Shown: positions 25,183 to 33,759 of the stretch, in pieces
Position numbering within the stretch: the stretch's first letter is position 1
How the letters are laid out: the number at the start of each line of letters is the position of its first letter
Assembly (NCBI GenBank): GCA_902493145.1
Contig: CABUOA010000016.1
Coordinates: forward strand, 1 to 52,101
Direction: 5' to 3'
From: an uncultured Collinsella sp.
GTDB taxonomy: Bacteria; Actinomycetota; Coriobacteriia; Coriobacteriales; Coriobacteriaceae
Length of the DNA stretch: 52,101 bases
Translations under genes and position numbers: made by a program
Notes under the pieces: generated by a model
Told to the model about the DNA's origin: nothing
The model's input: only the letters and a program-made list of their open reading frames with translations
Databases searched by the model: none

Positions 25183-25370
25183 AAATATGAGTACTGTTAC
25201 CAGCTGAATCTCATATGAAACCGACTATCTAGGATTAGTTAGACCACACATGTTCAGTTATGTTAATGGGGAAACAGCTAGCAAAGGCTTCAAATCGCTG
25301 ATTCAGGGCTAGATTTACCCAGCGAAACCCAAAAATCGCTGCTACAAAATTAGTAACAGTACTCATTTTT
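25183..25370. mobile_element. AT-rich MITE-like element
   Basis: Ends CAAATATGAGTACTGTTAC and its reverse complement GTAACAGTACTCATTTTTG match at 18 of 19 positions, including an exact 14-bp core (25187-25200 and 25353-25366). The interior of about 150 bp is clearly AT-richer than the chromosome around it and codes for nothing recognisable. No transposase is present. It is probably a non-autonomous element, inferred from structure only. Confidence 0.6.
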
Positions 25371-25419
25371 GCCATTTTTTGGCCACGGCCTTTGTGACGG
25401 ACGTGCTGGCGGGTTCGAA

Positions 25420-25873
25420 TCCCTCTGCGCTGGGCCCAAAAAAGAAAGGCCCCCATAGCTGGGAGCCTATCAAATCAGTGGTGGGCGATGAGGGATGTCC
25501 GCGTGCGGCTGGCGCCGCCCGCGCCCCGCTTCGTCGCTCCGCTCCTCGCGTGCTGCGCTGGAAAACGCTTGCGCGTTTCCTCAGCTCCGCACCCCGGCGG
25601 GTTCGAATCCCATGAAATGGGCCCAAACAAAAAACGGTCCCCTTTCGAGGACCGTTTCCAAATCGGTGGTGGGCGATGAGGGATGTCCGCGTGCGGCTGG
25701 TGCCGCCCGCGCCCCGCTTCGTCGCTCCGCTCCTCGCGTGCTGCGCTGGAAAACGCTTCGCGTTTCCTCAGCTCCGCACCCTTGCGGGTTCGAATCCCAT
25801 GCGCTGGGCCCAAAAAAGAAAGGCCCCCATAGCTGGGAGCCTTTTCAATCAAGTGGTGGGCGATGAGGGATTC
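25420..25873. repeat. Tandem array of ~188-bp tRNA-tail units
   Basis: The 19-bp sequence GTGGTGGGCGATGAGGGAT, which is the 3' end of the tRNA-Val gene read on the plus strand, occurs at 25478-25496, 25666-25684 and 25853-25871, 188 and 187 bp apart. Each of the first two copies is followed by a nearly identical GC-rich block of about 110 bp, the T-arm-like GCGGGTTCGAATCCCATG, GGGCCCAAA and then a terminator-like hairpin. The hairpin is GGCCCCCATAGCTGGGAGCC in the first and third positions and ACGGTCC / GGACCGT in the second. Only the last tail is joined to a complete tRNA. A partial further unit (T-arm, GGGCCC, hairpin) lies at 25411-25467. No protein is encoded. Confidence 0.8.
25812..25841 (-). 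terminator. Terminator after tRNA-Val
   Basis: Read on the minus strand, stem GGCTCCC / GGGGGCC is followed by TTTCTTTTTT. It lies 12 nt beyond the tRNA CCA end. The same hairpin is present at 25448-25467. Confidence 0.75.
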
Positions 25874-25929
25874 GAACCCCCAGCCTTGTGCGTGTAAAGC
25901 ACCTGCGCTAACCGTTGCGCCAATCGCCC
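25854..25929 (-). tRNA. tRNA-Val (anticodon UAC)
   Basis: 76 nt including an encoded CCA. On the minus strand it begins GGGCGATTGGCGC and ends ATCGCCCACCA. The acceptor stem is a perfect 7 bp, the anticodon loop is TTTACAC and the T-arm contains GGTTCGAATCC. The 3' part of this gene is what has been copied in the adjacent tandem array. Confidence 0.96.
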
Positions 25930-26116
25930 GTGCGGAGAGAGTATAGCAAAACAATCGCCTCATTCATCTCATATCCATTAAAGGTAACCGTCGCGTGTCA
26001 CAGCGGAGCTGATTCAGTTGAGATTGCCTGAACATTCCGCCCCTCTTTACGCCCTCGGGTATACTCAAAAGCTATTGATTCGATTTGATGCCCAGCAACA
26101 GCAGAGGGGATAGTAT

Positions 26117-27997
26117 ATGTGCGGTTTTGTCGGTTTTGTCGGTGGGACGGATAACCAATCCGAGGTGCTCACCAAGATGATGGACCGCATCGTCCATCGT
26201 GGTCCCGACATGGGCGGTCAGTTTATCGACGGCCGCGTTGCCCTCGGCTTCCGCCGCTTGTCGATCCTCGACCTGACCGAGGCCGGCGCCCAACCCATGG
26301 CCAACGAGGACGGTAGCGTCGTCATTGTCTTCAACGGCGAGATCTACAACTTCCAAGAACTCCGTTCCGAGCTCGAGGCCAAGGGCTATAAGTTCCACTG
26401 CGGCGCCGACACCGAGAGCCTCCTGCACGGCTATGAGGAGTGGGGCGAGGCAGTACTTGATCGCTTGCGCGGTATGTACGCCTTCGTCATCTGGGACAAG
26501 AAGAAGAACAAGCTTTTTGGCGCCCGCGATATCTTTGGCATCAAGCCGCTCTACTACTATCCCATGGCCGATGCGGGCGACGGCGCTCCGGGCGTGCTCT
26601 TTGGATCCGAGATCAAGAGCTTCTTGGACTACCCGCACTTCCACAAGGCGGTCAACAAAAAGGCCCTGCGTCCGTACATGACGCTGCAGTATTCGGCAAC
26701 CGAGGAGACCTTCTTCGAGGGGGTCTACAAGCTGCCGCCGGCGCATTACTTTACCGTAGACATCCCGACCGGCAAGATGAACATCGAGCGCTACTGGGAT
26801 TGCGATTACTCTGCCGTCGAGAAGCCGTTCGAGGAGTACGTCGACGAGCTGGACGAGGTCGTGCACGAGAGCGTCGAGGCCCATCGCATCGCCGACGTCA
26901 AGGTCGCGTCGTTCCTCTCCGGTGGCGTCGACTCCAGCTACATCGCCGCTTGCCTCATGCCCGACAAGACCTTCTCGGTGGGCTTCGATTACAAGAATTT
27001 CAACGAGACTAACTACGCCAAGGAACTTTCCGATAAGCTCGGCGTCGAGAACGTTCGCAAGATGATTACCGCCGACGAGTTCTTCGGTGCGCTCGAGGAC
27101 ATCCAATATCACATGGACGAGCCGCAGTCCAACCTGTCTTCCGTGCCGCTGTGGTTCTTGGCCGAGATGGCCCGCAAGGACGTCACCGTCGTGCTTTCGG
27201 GCGAAGGCGCCGACGAGCTCTTTGGCGGCTACGCCTACTACGAGGACACGGTCCCGGTCCGCAAGTACAAAAAGATGGTGCCGCTGCCCATCCGTCGCGC
27301 GCTCGGTAACCTGGCGTTGCATATGCCGTACTTCAAGGGACATAACTTCCTGGTCAAGGGTGCCGAGATCCCTGAGAAGTCGTTCCTGGGACAGGCTCTG
27401 GTTTGGCCGGAGCGCGAGGTCGACGGCGTGCTCAAGCCCGAGTACAACACCGGCGATGGCGCCTTCGAGCTTGCCGCTCCCATCTATGCGCGCGTGAAAG
27501 GGCAGCCCGAGCTGGTCAAGAAGCAGTACCTGGACATGAACATGTGGCTCCCAGGCGACATTCTGCTCAAGGCCGACAAGATGTGCATGGCGCACTCGCT
27601 GGAGCTGCGCGTGCCCTTCCTGGACCGCAAAGTCATGGAGTTCGCCGAGCACATTCCCGATCGCTACCGCATCAACGAGAACGGCAACAAACAGGTACTC
27701 CGCCACGCTGCCAACAAGTCGCTGCCCGATGAGTGGGCCACCCGTCCCAAGGTGGGCTTCCCGGTGCCGATTGTCTACTGGCTGCGCGAGCAAAAGTGGT
27801 ACGACTATGTCAAGGAGTACTTCACCGCGCCGTGGGCAAGCGAGTTCTTCGATACCGACGAGCTCATGCACCTGCTCGATCTGCACTTTGCGGGCAAGGG
27901 CGATTTCCAGCGCAAGATCTATACGCCGCTCGTGTTCCTGGTGTGGTACAAGCGCTTCTTTATCGACGAGGACCAGCCCGCTGTTCAGGCTGCCTAG
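26117..27997 (+). CDS. asnB: Asparagine synthase (glutamine-hydrolysing)
   Basis: A 626-residue class B asparagine synthetase. The N-terminal glutaminase begins MCGFVGF, exposing the catalytic Cys2 after Met removal, and includes RGPDMGGQF and FNGEIYN. The synthetase domain has the pyrophosphate loop SFLSGGVDSSYIAA and the segment SGEGADELFGGY. It makes asparagine from aspartate, glutamine and ATP; some members of this family instead amidate wall precursors, but nothing here suggests that. AGAGGGGATAG precedes the ATG. A TATACT at 26060-26065 may be the -10 box. A clear terminator follows. Confidence 0.94.
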   Translation: MCGFVGFVGGTDNQSEVLTKMMDRIVHRGPDMGGQFIDGRVALGFRRLSILDLTEAGAQPMANEDGSVVIVFNGEIYNFQELRSELEAKGYKFHCGADTESLLHGYEEWGEAVLDRLRGMYAFVIWDKKKNKLFGARDIFGIKPLYYYPMADAGDGAPGVLFGSEIKSFLDYPHFHKAVNKKALRPYMTLQYSATEETFFEGVYKLPPAHYFTVDIPTGKMNIERYWDCDYSAVEKPFEEYVDELDEVVHESVEAHRIADVKVASFLSGGVDSSYIAACLMPDKTFSVGFDYKNFNETNYAKELSDKLGVENVRKMITADEFFGALEDIQYHMDEPQSNLSSVPLWFLAEMARKDVTVVLSGEGADELFGGYAYYEDTVPVRKYKKMVPLPIRRALGNLALHMPYFKGHNFLVKGAEIPEKSFLGQALVWPEREVDGVLKPEYNTGDGAFELAAPIYARVKGQPELVKKQYLDMNMWLPGDILLKADKMCMAHSLELRVPFLDRKVMEFAEHIPDRYRINENGNKQVLRHAANKSLPDEWATRPKVGFPVPIVYWLREQKWYDYVKEYFTAPWASEFFDTDELMHLLDLHFAGKGDFQRKIYTPLVFLVWYKRFFIDEDQPAVQAA

Positions 27998-28022
27998 CCT
28001 CGGCTTACGAACGCCTGCGCGT

Positions 28023-28047
28023 AACGGCTCCTCCGGGAGCCGTTTTT
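28023..28047 (+). terminator. Intrinsic terminator after asnB
   Basis: AACGGCTCC (28023-28031) pairs with GGAGCCGTT (28036-28044) and is followed by further T residues. Confidence 0.85.
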
Positions 28048-28109
28048 GCGTGGGTGCGTTTCAGTTACTATAAAAACTGTCCCTGCCAAATGGCTGAGAA
28101 AGGTGAAAG

Positions 28110-29672
28110 ATGCACCATTCGGATTCCGCGACCGTGACCACGGTCGATACGCTTGCCAAGCTTCTCGATGTGTGCGGCGAGCTGCGCGCATCAGAGCAGG
28201 TTGACGAGCGTGCCGTGACCGGCTGCTCGTTTGATTCGCGCGCGGTCTCGGCAGGTGACGTGTTCTTTTGCAAAGGCGCTGCCTTTAAGCCCGCGTTTTT
28301 GGGCATGGCGCTCGATGCGGGCGCCGTCGCATTTGTGTGCGAAGAGTCGCTGGTCGAGTCTCTGGAGCCGCTGGCGCAGGAGAGCGGTGCTGCGATGCTG
28401 GTTGTTGATAGCGTTCGCACGGCCATGGCCCTGTTGCCGCCGGAGGTCTACGACCGTCCCGACCACGACGTCAAGATCGTGGGCATCACCGGTACCAAGG
28501 GAAAGACCACGGCCGCTTTTATGCTCCAGTCGATTATCAAAGCGGCGGGCGAGTCCTGCGGCATGATCGGCTCGGTGAGTACCGACGATGGTATCGAGTG
28601 CTACGAGAGCACCAATACCACGCCAGAGGCCCCCGAGGTCTGGCGCCATATCGCCAACTGCCGTGAGTCCGGTCGCCAGTCCATGGTCATGGAGGTCTCG
28701 AGCCAGGCGCTCAAGTACCAACGCGTCGAGAATCTGCCGTTTGACGTGGCGTGCTTCCTCAACATCGGGCGTGACCACATCTCGCCGATCGAACACCCCA
28801 CGTTTGAGGATTATTTTGAGAGCAAACTCAGGATCTTTGACCAGGCAAAGACCGCCGTGGTGAATCTGGGCACCGAAGAGGTTGACCGTGTGCTGGAGGC
28901 AGCGTCGACGGCCGAGCGCTTGGTGACCGTTGGCGTCGAGCATCCCGAGGCAAGCCTGTGGGCAAGCGATGTCCGCGTGGTCGGCTTTAACATCGAGTTT
29001 AACCTGCATGGCCTGTGTGCCGACGAGTCCGAGGCGGGGGAGAAGGTCCTGCTGGGCATCGCGGGCGACTTTAACGTGGAAAACGCGCTGGTCGCTATCG
29101 CCGCTGCGCACGAGATCGGCATCGGTATCGAGGCTATCAAGAAGGGCCTCTCCAAACTGCGTGTGCCGGGCCGTATGGAGGTCGTGGAGTCGAAGGACGG
29201 CCGCGTGATCTGCGTCGTTGACTATGCGCACAACCAGCTTTCGTTCCGTTCGCTTTTCTCGTCGGTCAAGCGCGCGTTTCCCACTAGTCCAGTCATTGCA
29301 GTGTTTGGCGCTGCCGGCGGCAAGGCGCAGGAGCGCCGCGAGCAGCTTCCGCGCGAGGCCGCACCATATTCCGACCTGATGATTTTTGCCAACGAGGACC
29401 CGGCTCACGAGGACCCGATGAAGGTCTGTCGCGAGCTTGCCGAGCATGTTCCCGACGATACGCCGAACGAGATCATCCTCGACCGTGAAGCCGCTGTGCA
29501 TGCGGCGTTCAAGGCGGCGCGCGAGGAGTACGTCAACCCCAATGCCCCCACCATTGTCTTGCTGCTGGCAAAGGGTGACGAGGAGCTCATGCACGTGGGC
29601 GACGAGTTCGTGCCCATCGAGAGCGACCTTTCGTTGGCCAATCGCCTGATCGATGTTACCCAGTTTGACTAA
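28110..29672 (+). CDS. murE: UDP-N-acetylmuramoyl-tripeptide synthetase (MurE-type)
   Basis: A 520-residue Mur ligase. The ATP loop is GITGTKGKTT (125-134), followed by the SSQAL and NIGRDHI motifs and the late DYAHN segment. It adds the third amino acid to UDP-MurNAc-L-Ala-D-Glu. The specificity region reads NEDPAHEDP (about 428-436) in place of the DNPR of diaminopimelate-adding MurE. A D-x-P-A motif is known from the lysine-adding enzyme of Staphylococcus aureus, so lysine or ornithine is the more likely substrate. It is not beside other division and wall genes, but murI lies 1 kb downstream. The start is ATG with AAAGGTGAAAG just upstream. Confidence 0.88.
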   Translation: MHHSDSATVTTVDTLAKLLDVCGELRASEQVDERAVTGCSFDSRAVSAGDVFFCKGAAFKPAFLGMALDAGAVAFVCEESLVESLEPLAQESGAAMLVVDSVRTAMALLPPEVYDRPDHDVKIVGITGTKGKTTAAFMLQSIIKAAGESCGMIGSVSTDDGIECYESTNTTPEAPEVWRHIANCRESGRQSMVMEVSSQALKYQRVENLPFDVACFLNIGRDHISPIEHPTFEDYFESKLRIFDQAKTAVVNLGTEEVDRVLEAASTAERLVTVGVEHPEASLWASDVRVVGFNIEFNLHGLCADESEAGEKVLLGIAGDFNVENALVAIAAAHEIGIGIEAIKKGLSKLRVPGRMEVVESKDGRVICVVDYAHNQLSFRSLFSSVKRAFPTSPVIAVFGAAGGKAQERREQLPREAAPYSDLMIFANEDPAHEDPMKVCRELAEHVPDDTPNEIILDREAAVHAAFKAAREEYVNPNAPTIVLLLAKGDEELMHVGDEFVPIESDLSLANRLIDVTQFD

Positions 29673-29779
29673 TGAACCATGATGGCGAAGGCGCCCTGAG
29701 TGCGCTGTCGCCATAAACGTGTTCCCTCAATCAAAACATGCTGTCCAAGCCCAAACCCTTCTACGTAAACGGAGTAACC

Positions 29780-30691
29780 ATGTCCCACAACACCCTGCCG
29801 ACCGTCGCCGAGCTTTCGGGCGAGATGCGCGAGCGCTTGGCCAAGGTTAAGTACGTCTTTACCGACCTGGATGCTACGATGCTCGCACCCGGCTCGTGCG
29901 TGCTGCGCGACAACGACGGCAACCCCTCGACCAAGCTCGTCGAGGCTGTCGTGGCACTTGCCCGCGCCGGCATCCAAGTGGTTCCCACCTCGGGCCGCAA
30001 CCGCACCATGATCCACGAGGATGCGCGCGTGCTCGGCCTCAACTCCTACATTGGTGAGATGGGTGGCCTGGTCATGTACGACCTCAAAGCCAACGATTGG
30101 GAGTATCTGACCGGCGACATGCCCTACGACCCCTCTTGCGGTCTCACGCCGCACCAGGTGATCGAGCAGACCGGCGTGTGCGAGAAGATCCTCGCCCGCT
30201 GGCCGCACAAGATCGAGTATCACAACGACATGTCGACCGGCTACAAGTACCGCGAGGTCACCGTCGGCATGCGCGGCGACATCCCCGATGACGAGGCGCA
30301 GGCCATCCTCGACGAGGCCGGCTGCGGCCTGGTGTGGGCCTGTAACGGTCACCTGACGCATCTGTCCAAGCCGACGACGCTCGAGCTCGATCGCGTCGAG
30401 GACGGTCGCGCGTTCAACATCAACCCCGCGGGTCTCAACAAAGGCGTCGCCATTGCGCGCTTCTGCGAGCACCTGGGGATCGAGCGCGAGGAGACGCTCG
30501 CGCTCGGCGACTCCGAGTCCGACTTCTACATGGCCGATCACGTGGGCACGTTCTGCCTGGTCGAGAATGGTCTGACGAGCGCCGGCGCGCCCGAGTTCCT
30601 GGCTGCTTGCGAGAACGCTTTCGTTACGCGCGGCAAAATTGTCGACGGTTGGGCGGCGACGGCAGAGCTGCTGGTCGCGGCGCGTTCGTAG
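29780..30691 (+). CDS. HAD superfamily hydrolase (Cof-type)
   Basis: A 303-residue HAD phosphatase. Motif I is DLDAT (Asp29, Asp31), motif II lies in the PTSGRNRT segment, and motif IV is GDSESDFYMAD. The large cap between about residues 85 and 200 puts it in the Cof/C2 group, which mostly dephosphorylate sugar phosphates, nucleotides or cofactor precursors; the substrate cannot be told. Usually motif I is DxDGT; here Ala replaces Gly. ATG 29780 was chosen because GGAG sits 5 nt upstream. It lies between murE and murI. Confidence 0.85.
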   Translation: MSHNTLPTVAELSGEMRERLAKVKYVFTDLDATMLAPGSCVLRDNDGNPSTKLVEAVVALARAGIQVVPTSGRNRTMIHEDARVLGLNSYIGEMGGLVMYDLKANDWEYLTGDMPYDPSCGLTPHQVIEQTGVCEKILARWPHKIEYHNDMSTGYKYREVTVGMRGDIPDDEAQAILDEAGCGLVWACNGHLTHLSKPTTLELDRVEDGRAFNINPAGLNKGVAIARFCEHLGIEREETLALGDSESDFYMADHVGTFCLVENGLTSAGAPEFLAACENAFVTRGKIVDGWAATAELLVAARS

Positions 30692-30742
30692 CGCGGCGTC
30701 GCCGCACTTGGACATGTCTTTTCGAGAGAGACTGGTGAGGTA

Positions 30743-31627
30743 ATGTCCGATATCGAGAATCCGGCAGGCGACACGCGCCCGATTGGCGTGTTCGATTCTG
30801 GTTTGGGCGGTCTGACGGTTGCGCGCGCCATCGCGACGGCGCTGCCGCATGAGTCCGTCTACTACTTCGGCGACACCAAACGCTGCCCCTACGGCACGCG
30901 CACCGAGGATGAGGTGCGCTCGTTTGCGTTGCAGGCGAGCCGTTGGCTGTCGAAGCACGACGTCAAGATTATGGTCATCGCCTGCAACACGGCGACAGCT
31001 GCGGCCTTGCGTCTGGCCCAGCAGGTGCTCGACGTTCCCGTGATCGGCGTGATCGCGCCGGGTGCCCGTGCGGCAATCAACAGCACCCGCACGCGTCGCG
31101 TAGGCGTGCTCGCCACCAACCTCACCATTCGCTCGGGCGCTTACACGCGCGCCATTCAGGACCTAGATGCCGGCGTCGACGTATACGGCTGCCCCGCCTC
31201 GAGCTTTGTCGAGGTTGTCGAACACGAGCTCGCCTCGGGTGCGCATCTGCAAGAGCAGTGGCTTGAGAACGAGGACATCTTCGATACGCCTGCCGTGCGT
31301 GCGCTGGTGGGTGCCACGGTTGAGCCACTGCGCGACCACGGTATCGATACCGTGGTGCTCGGCTGTACGCATTTTCCGCTGTTGGTGGGACCTATCCGCC
31401 ATGCGCTGGGGCCTGGGGTACGCGTCGTGAGTTCCGCCGAGGAGACCACGCGCGAGCTGACCGATATCCTCACGCGCCGCGAGCAGCTGGCGGGCGTCGC
31501 CGCCGAGCCGCAGCATCGTTTTGCCACGACGGCCGATAACATTGCCGAGTTTGCGGTGGCGGGCAGCTTTATCTTTGGTCAGCCGCTCAAGAGCATCGAA
31601 CATATCGATATCGATGAGCTGAAATAG
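30743..31627 (+). CDS. murI: Glutamate racemase
   Basis: A 294-residue cofactor-independent racemase that supplies D-glutamate for peptidoglycan. It contains FDSGLGGLTV (Asp18), the first catalytic cysteine in ACNTATA (Cys81) and the second in GCTHFPLL (Cys208), as well as YFGDTKRCPYG. A GTGAGG ribosome site precedes the ATG. It begins the murI-rph-rdgB-dtd run, an order seen in many Gram-positive genomes. Confidence 0.95.
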   Translation: MSDIENPAGDTRPIGVFDSGLGGLTVARAIATALPHESVYYFGDTKRCPYGTRTEDEVRSFALQASRWLSKHDVKIMVIACNTATAAALRLAQQVLDVPVIGVIAPGARAAINSTRTRRVGVLATNLTIRSGAYTRAIQDLDAGVDVYGCPASSFVEVVEHELASGAHLQEQWLENEDIFDTPAVRALVGATVEPLRDHGIDTVVLGCTHFPLLVGPIRHALGPGVRVVSSAEETTRELTDILTRREQLAGVAAEPQHRFATTADNIAEFAVAGSFIFGQPLKSIEHIDIDELK

Positions 31628-31681
31628 ATGTAAGGCAGCCGCCAAAGCCTTCGCCACATCTTTTGCCGAAAGGATCTTTCT

Positions 31682-32407
31682 ATGGAGTACATGCAGGTCA
31701 ACCGCGCCAACGGCCGCGCCGCCAACGAGTTGCGTCCCGTTAAGCTCACCCGTGGCGTCATGAAGCACGCCCACGGCTCGTGTTTGGCCGAGTTTGGCGA
31801 CACGCGCGTACTGTGCGCCGCCACCATCGAGGAGGGCGTGCCGGGTTGGCGCAAGGGCGCCAAGGCCGGTTGGGTAACGGCGGAGTACGCCATGCTGCCG
31901 GCGTCGACCGGCAAGCGCTGCAAGCGCGAGCATGCCAACCGCAAGGGCCGCTCCATGGAGATCGAGCGCCTCATTGGCCGCAGTCTGCGTACCGTCGTCA
32001 ACATGAAGGCGCTCGGCGAGTATACCATTACCGTCGACTGCGATGTGATTCAGGCCGATGGCGGCACGCGTACGGCGAGCATTACCGGCGCCTGGGTGGC
32101 GTTGCACGACGCCCTTGCCATGTGGGTCGAGGCGGGCAAACTCGAGCGCATCCCGCTTACCGGCCAGGTGGCTGCCATCTCCATGGGCGTTGTCGACGGC
32201 AATACGCTGCTCGACTTGGATTATTCCGAGGACAGCCACGCCGAGGTCGACATGAACCTCGTCGCCACCGATTCCGGCGAGATGATCGAACTTCAGGGTA
32301 CCGGTGAGCAGGCGCCCTTCGACCGTAAGCGTCTCAACGCCCTACTCGACCTGGGCGACAAGGGCGTTGCCGAGCTCATCGAGCTTCAGCGCCAGGCCCT
32401 CGCCTAA
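31682..32407 (+). CDS. rph: Ribonuclease PH
   Basis: A 241-residue phosphorolytic 3'-to-5' exoribonuclease that trims tRNA 3' ends. Characteristic segments are HGSCLAEFGDTRVLCAATIE, GWVTAEYAMLP, the phosphate-binding arginine region RTVVNMKALGEYTITVDCDV, and QADGGTRTASITGA. Length is normal and the frame is intact, unlike the truncated rph of some E. coli strains. GAAAGGATC precedes the ATG. Its stop codon lies inside the left edge of a REP-like hairpin. Confidence 0.95.
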   Translation: MEYMQVNRANGRAANELRPVKLTRGVMKHAHGSCLAEFGDTRVLCAATIEEGVPGWRKGAKAGWVTAEYAMLPASTGKRCKREHANRKGRSMEIERLIGRSLRTVVNMKALGEYTITVDCDVIQADGGTRTASITGAWVALHDALAMWVEAGKLERIPLTGQVAAISMGVVDGNTLLDLDYSEDSHAEVDMNLVATDSGEMIELQGTGEQAPFDRKRLNALLDLGDKGVAELIELQRQALA

Positions 32408-32458
32408 CCTGCCAAAAGGGGACAGGGTTATTTTGGCAGGTTTTATCTGCGAAAACGT
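32406..32458. repeat. REP-like hairpin, family 1 copy C
   Basis: AACCTGCCAAAAGGGGACAG, then GGTTATTTTGGCAGGTT, then TTATCTGCGAAAACGT. It overlaps the rph stop codon and shares its flank with copy B. It separates rph from rdgB. Confidence 0.78.
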
Positions 32459-32553
32459 CGAAGTATAAGACTGCCGTTGATTGAGAGGGGAGAGAGGCCG
32501 AGGTCCTCGTCGTCCTCAACTCGGCATTGCTATAGAGACAAAGGAGGCCAGCT

Positions 32554-33195
32554 ATGGCACTTGAGAAGATTGACATCGACACCCTCGACCCGGCAGCGAC
32601 CATTGTCGTGGCAACGGGCAACGCCCATAAGCTCACCGAGATCGAGGCCATTTTGGGCAAGGTCATGCCCGAGGTTCGCTTTGTGGCGCTCGGCCAGCTG
32701 GGTGATTTTGAGGATCCCGAGGAAAACGGCACGACGTTTTTGGAGAACGCCATCATCAAGGCGCAGGCTGCCGTCGAGGAGACGGGCCTTATGGCCATCG
32801 CCGACGATTCTGGCTTGGTCGTCGACGCGCTGGACGGCAAGCCGGGCGTGTATAGCGCACGCTATGCGGGCGTGCATGGCGACGATGCCGCCAACAACGC
32901 CAAGCTGCTCGTGAATCTGGAGGGCGTGGCAGACGAGGATCGCACTGCACGCTTTATGAGCGTCGTCGCGCTCATCGACACGGACGGCCTGGTCACCTAT
33001 GGTGAGGGCACCTGCGAGGGCGTTATCGCGCACGAGGGCCGCGGCGATCACGGCTTTGGCTACGACCCGCTGTTCCTGCCGGTCGATACGCCGGGCAAGA
33101 CTATGGCCGAGCTCACGGCGGACGAGAAGAACGCCATCAGCCATCGATTCCATGCGCTCGAGCATCTGTCCGCCAAGCTGACGGGCGAGGAGTAG
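32554..33195 (+). CDS. rdgB: XTP/dITP diphosphatase (RdgB/HAM1)
   Basis: A 213-residue enzyme that hydrolyses non-canonical purine triphosphates (XTP, dITP) to keep them out of DNA and RNA. It shows the signature ATGNAHKLTEIEAIL, ADDSGLVVDAL, and the late GYDPLFLPV and NAISHR segments. AAAGGAGG precedes the ATG. dtd starts 3 nt after its stop, so both are translated together. Confidence 0.95.
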   Translation: MALEKIDIDTLDPAATIVVATGNAHKLTEIEAILGKVMPEVRFVALGQLGDFEDPEENGTTFLENAIIKAQAAVEETGLMAIADDSGLVVDALDGKPGVYSARYAGVHGDDAANNAKLLVNLEGVADEDRTARFMSVVALIDTDGLVTYGEGTCEGVIAHEGRGDHGFGYDPLFLPVDTPGKTMAELTADEKNAISHRFHALEHLSAKLTGEE

Positions 33196-33198
33196 GCC

Positions 33199-33645
33199 GT
33201 GCGTGCGGTGGTGCAGCGCGTGCTCAACGCCGGCGTGACGGTCGACGGCGAGTGCGTGGGCCGCATTGGACGCGGCTATCTGGTGCTGTTGGGCGTGGGC
33301 CACGGCGACACGCGCGCCGAGGCTGATAAGCTGTGGGGCAAGCTCCGGGGCTTGCGCATTAACGAGGACGAGAACGGCAAGACCAACTTGGCGCTTGCCG
33401 ATGTCGACGGAGAGGTGCTCGTGGTCTCGCAGTTCACGCTGTTTGCCGATTGCCGTCATGGTCGCCGTCCGTCCTTTACGGATGCCGGCGCCCCCGATGT
33501 CGCCAACGAGCTCTACGAGTACTTCCTGACGCTTGTGCGCGAGGACGTCGAGCACGTAGCGCATGGCATCTTCGGCGCCGACATGAAGGTCGACCTCGTC
33601 AACGACGGTCCATTCACCATCGTCCTCGATACCGACAATCTGTAA
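33199..33645 (+). CDS. dtd: D-aminoacyl-tRNA deacylase
   Basis: A 148-residue DTD1-type protein that releases D-amino acids from tRNA, a translation proofreading step. It has the starting MRAVVQRVLNAGVTV, the SQFTLFADC motif and, further on, the cross-subunit Gly-cisPro equivalent region GRRPSFTDAG. The start is GTG 3 nt after the rdgB stop, with GAGGAG inside the end of rdgB as ribosome site. A short hairpin follows the stop. Confidence 0.95.
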   Translation: MRAVVQRVLNAGVTVDGECVGRIGRGYLVLLGVGHGDTRAEADKLWGKLRGLRINEDENGKTNLALADVDGEVLVVSQFTLFADCRHGRRPSFTDAGAPDVANELYEYFLTLVREDVEHVAHGIFGADMKVDLVNDGPFTIVLDTDNL

Positions 33646-33692
33646 GTAGCCAAATTAGCTACTTGCGCGTGTTTGTAACAGGGTGCTATAGT
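33643..33692 (+). promoter_or_regulatory. dtd hairpin and candidate veg promoter
   Basis: AAGTAGC / GCTACTT forms a small stem right at the dtd stop codon. Overlapping its end, TTGCGC (33663-33668) and TATAGT (33687-33692) with 18 nt between them make a plausible promoter for veg-ispE. Confidence 0.45.
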
Positions 33693-33759
33693 ATTAGAGT
33701 TTTGTCTATCTTAGGGGTATTATCCCCTTTTTGAATTGCACCTTCTGGAGGCCCTGTTC

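Noticed and set aside
25475..25963. 162-residue minus-strand open frame through the tRNA-Val region
   Set aside because: It reads through the tRNA gene and the tandem tails. Peptides such as GIRTR, WDSNP and GFEP are the antisense translation of the T-arm GGTTCGAATCC and are a known source of false proteins.
25930..26116. Possible T-box leader before asnB (GGTAACCGTCGCG)
   Set aside because: The T-box signature TGGNACCGCG is not matched and no specifier stem or terminator pair was seen.
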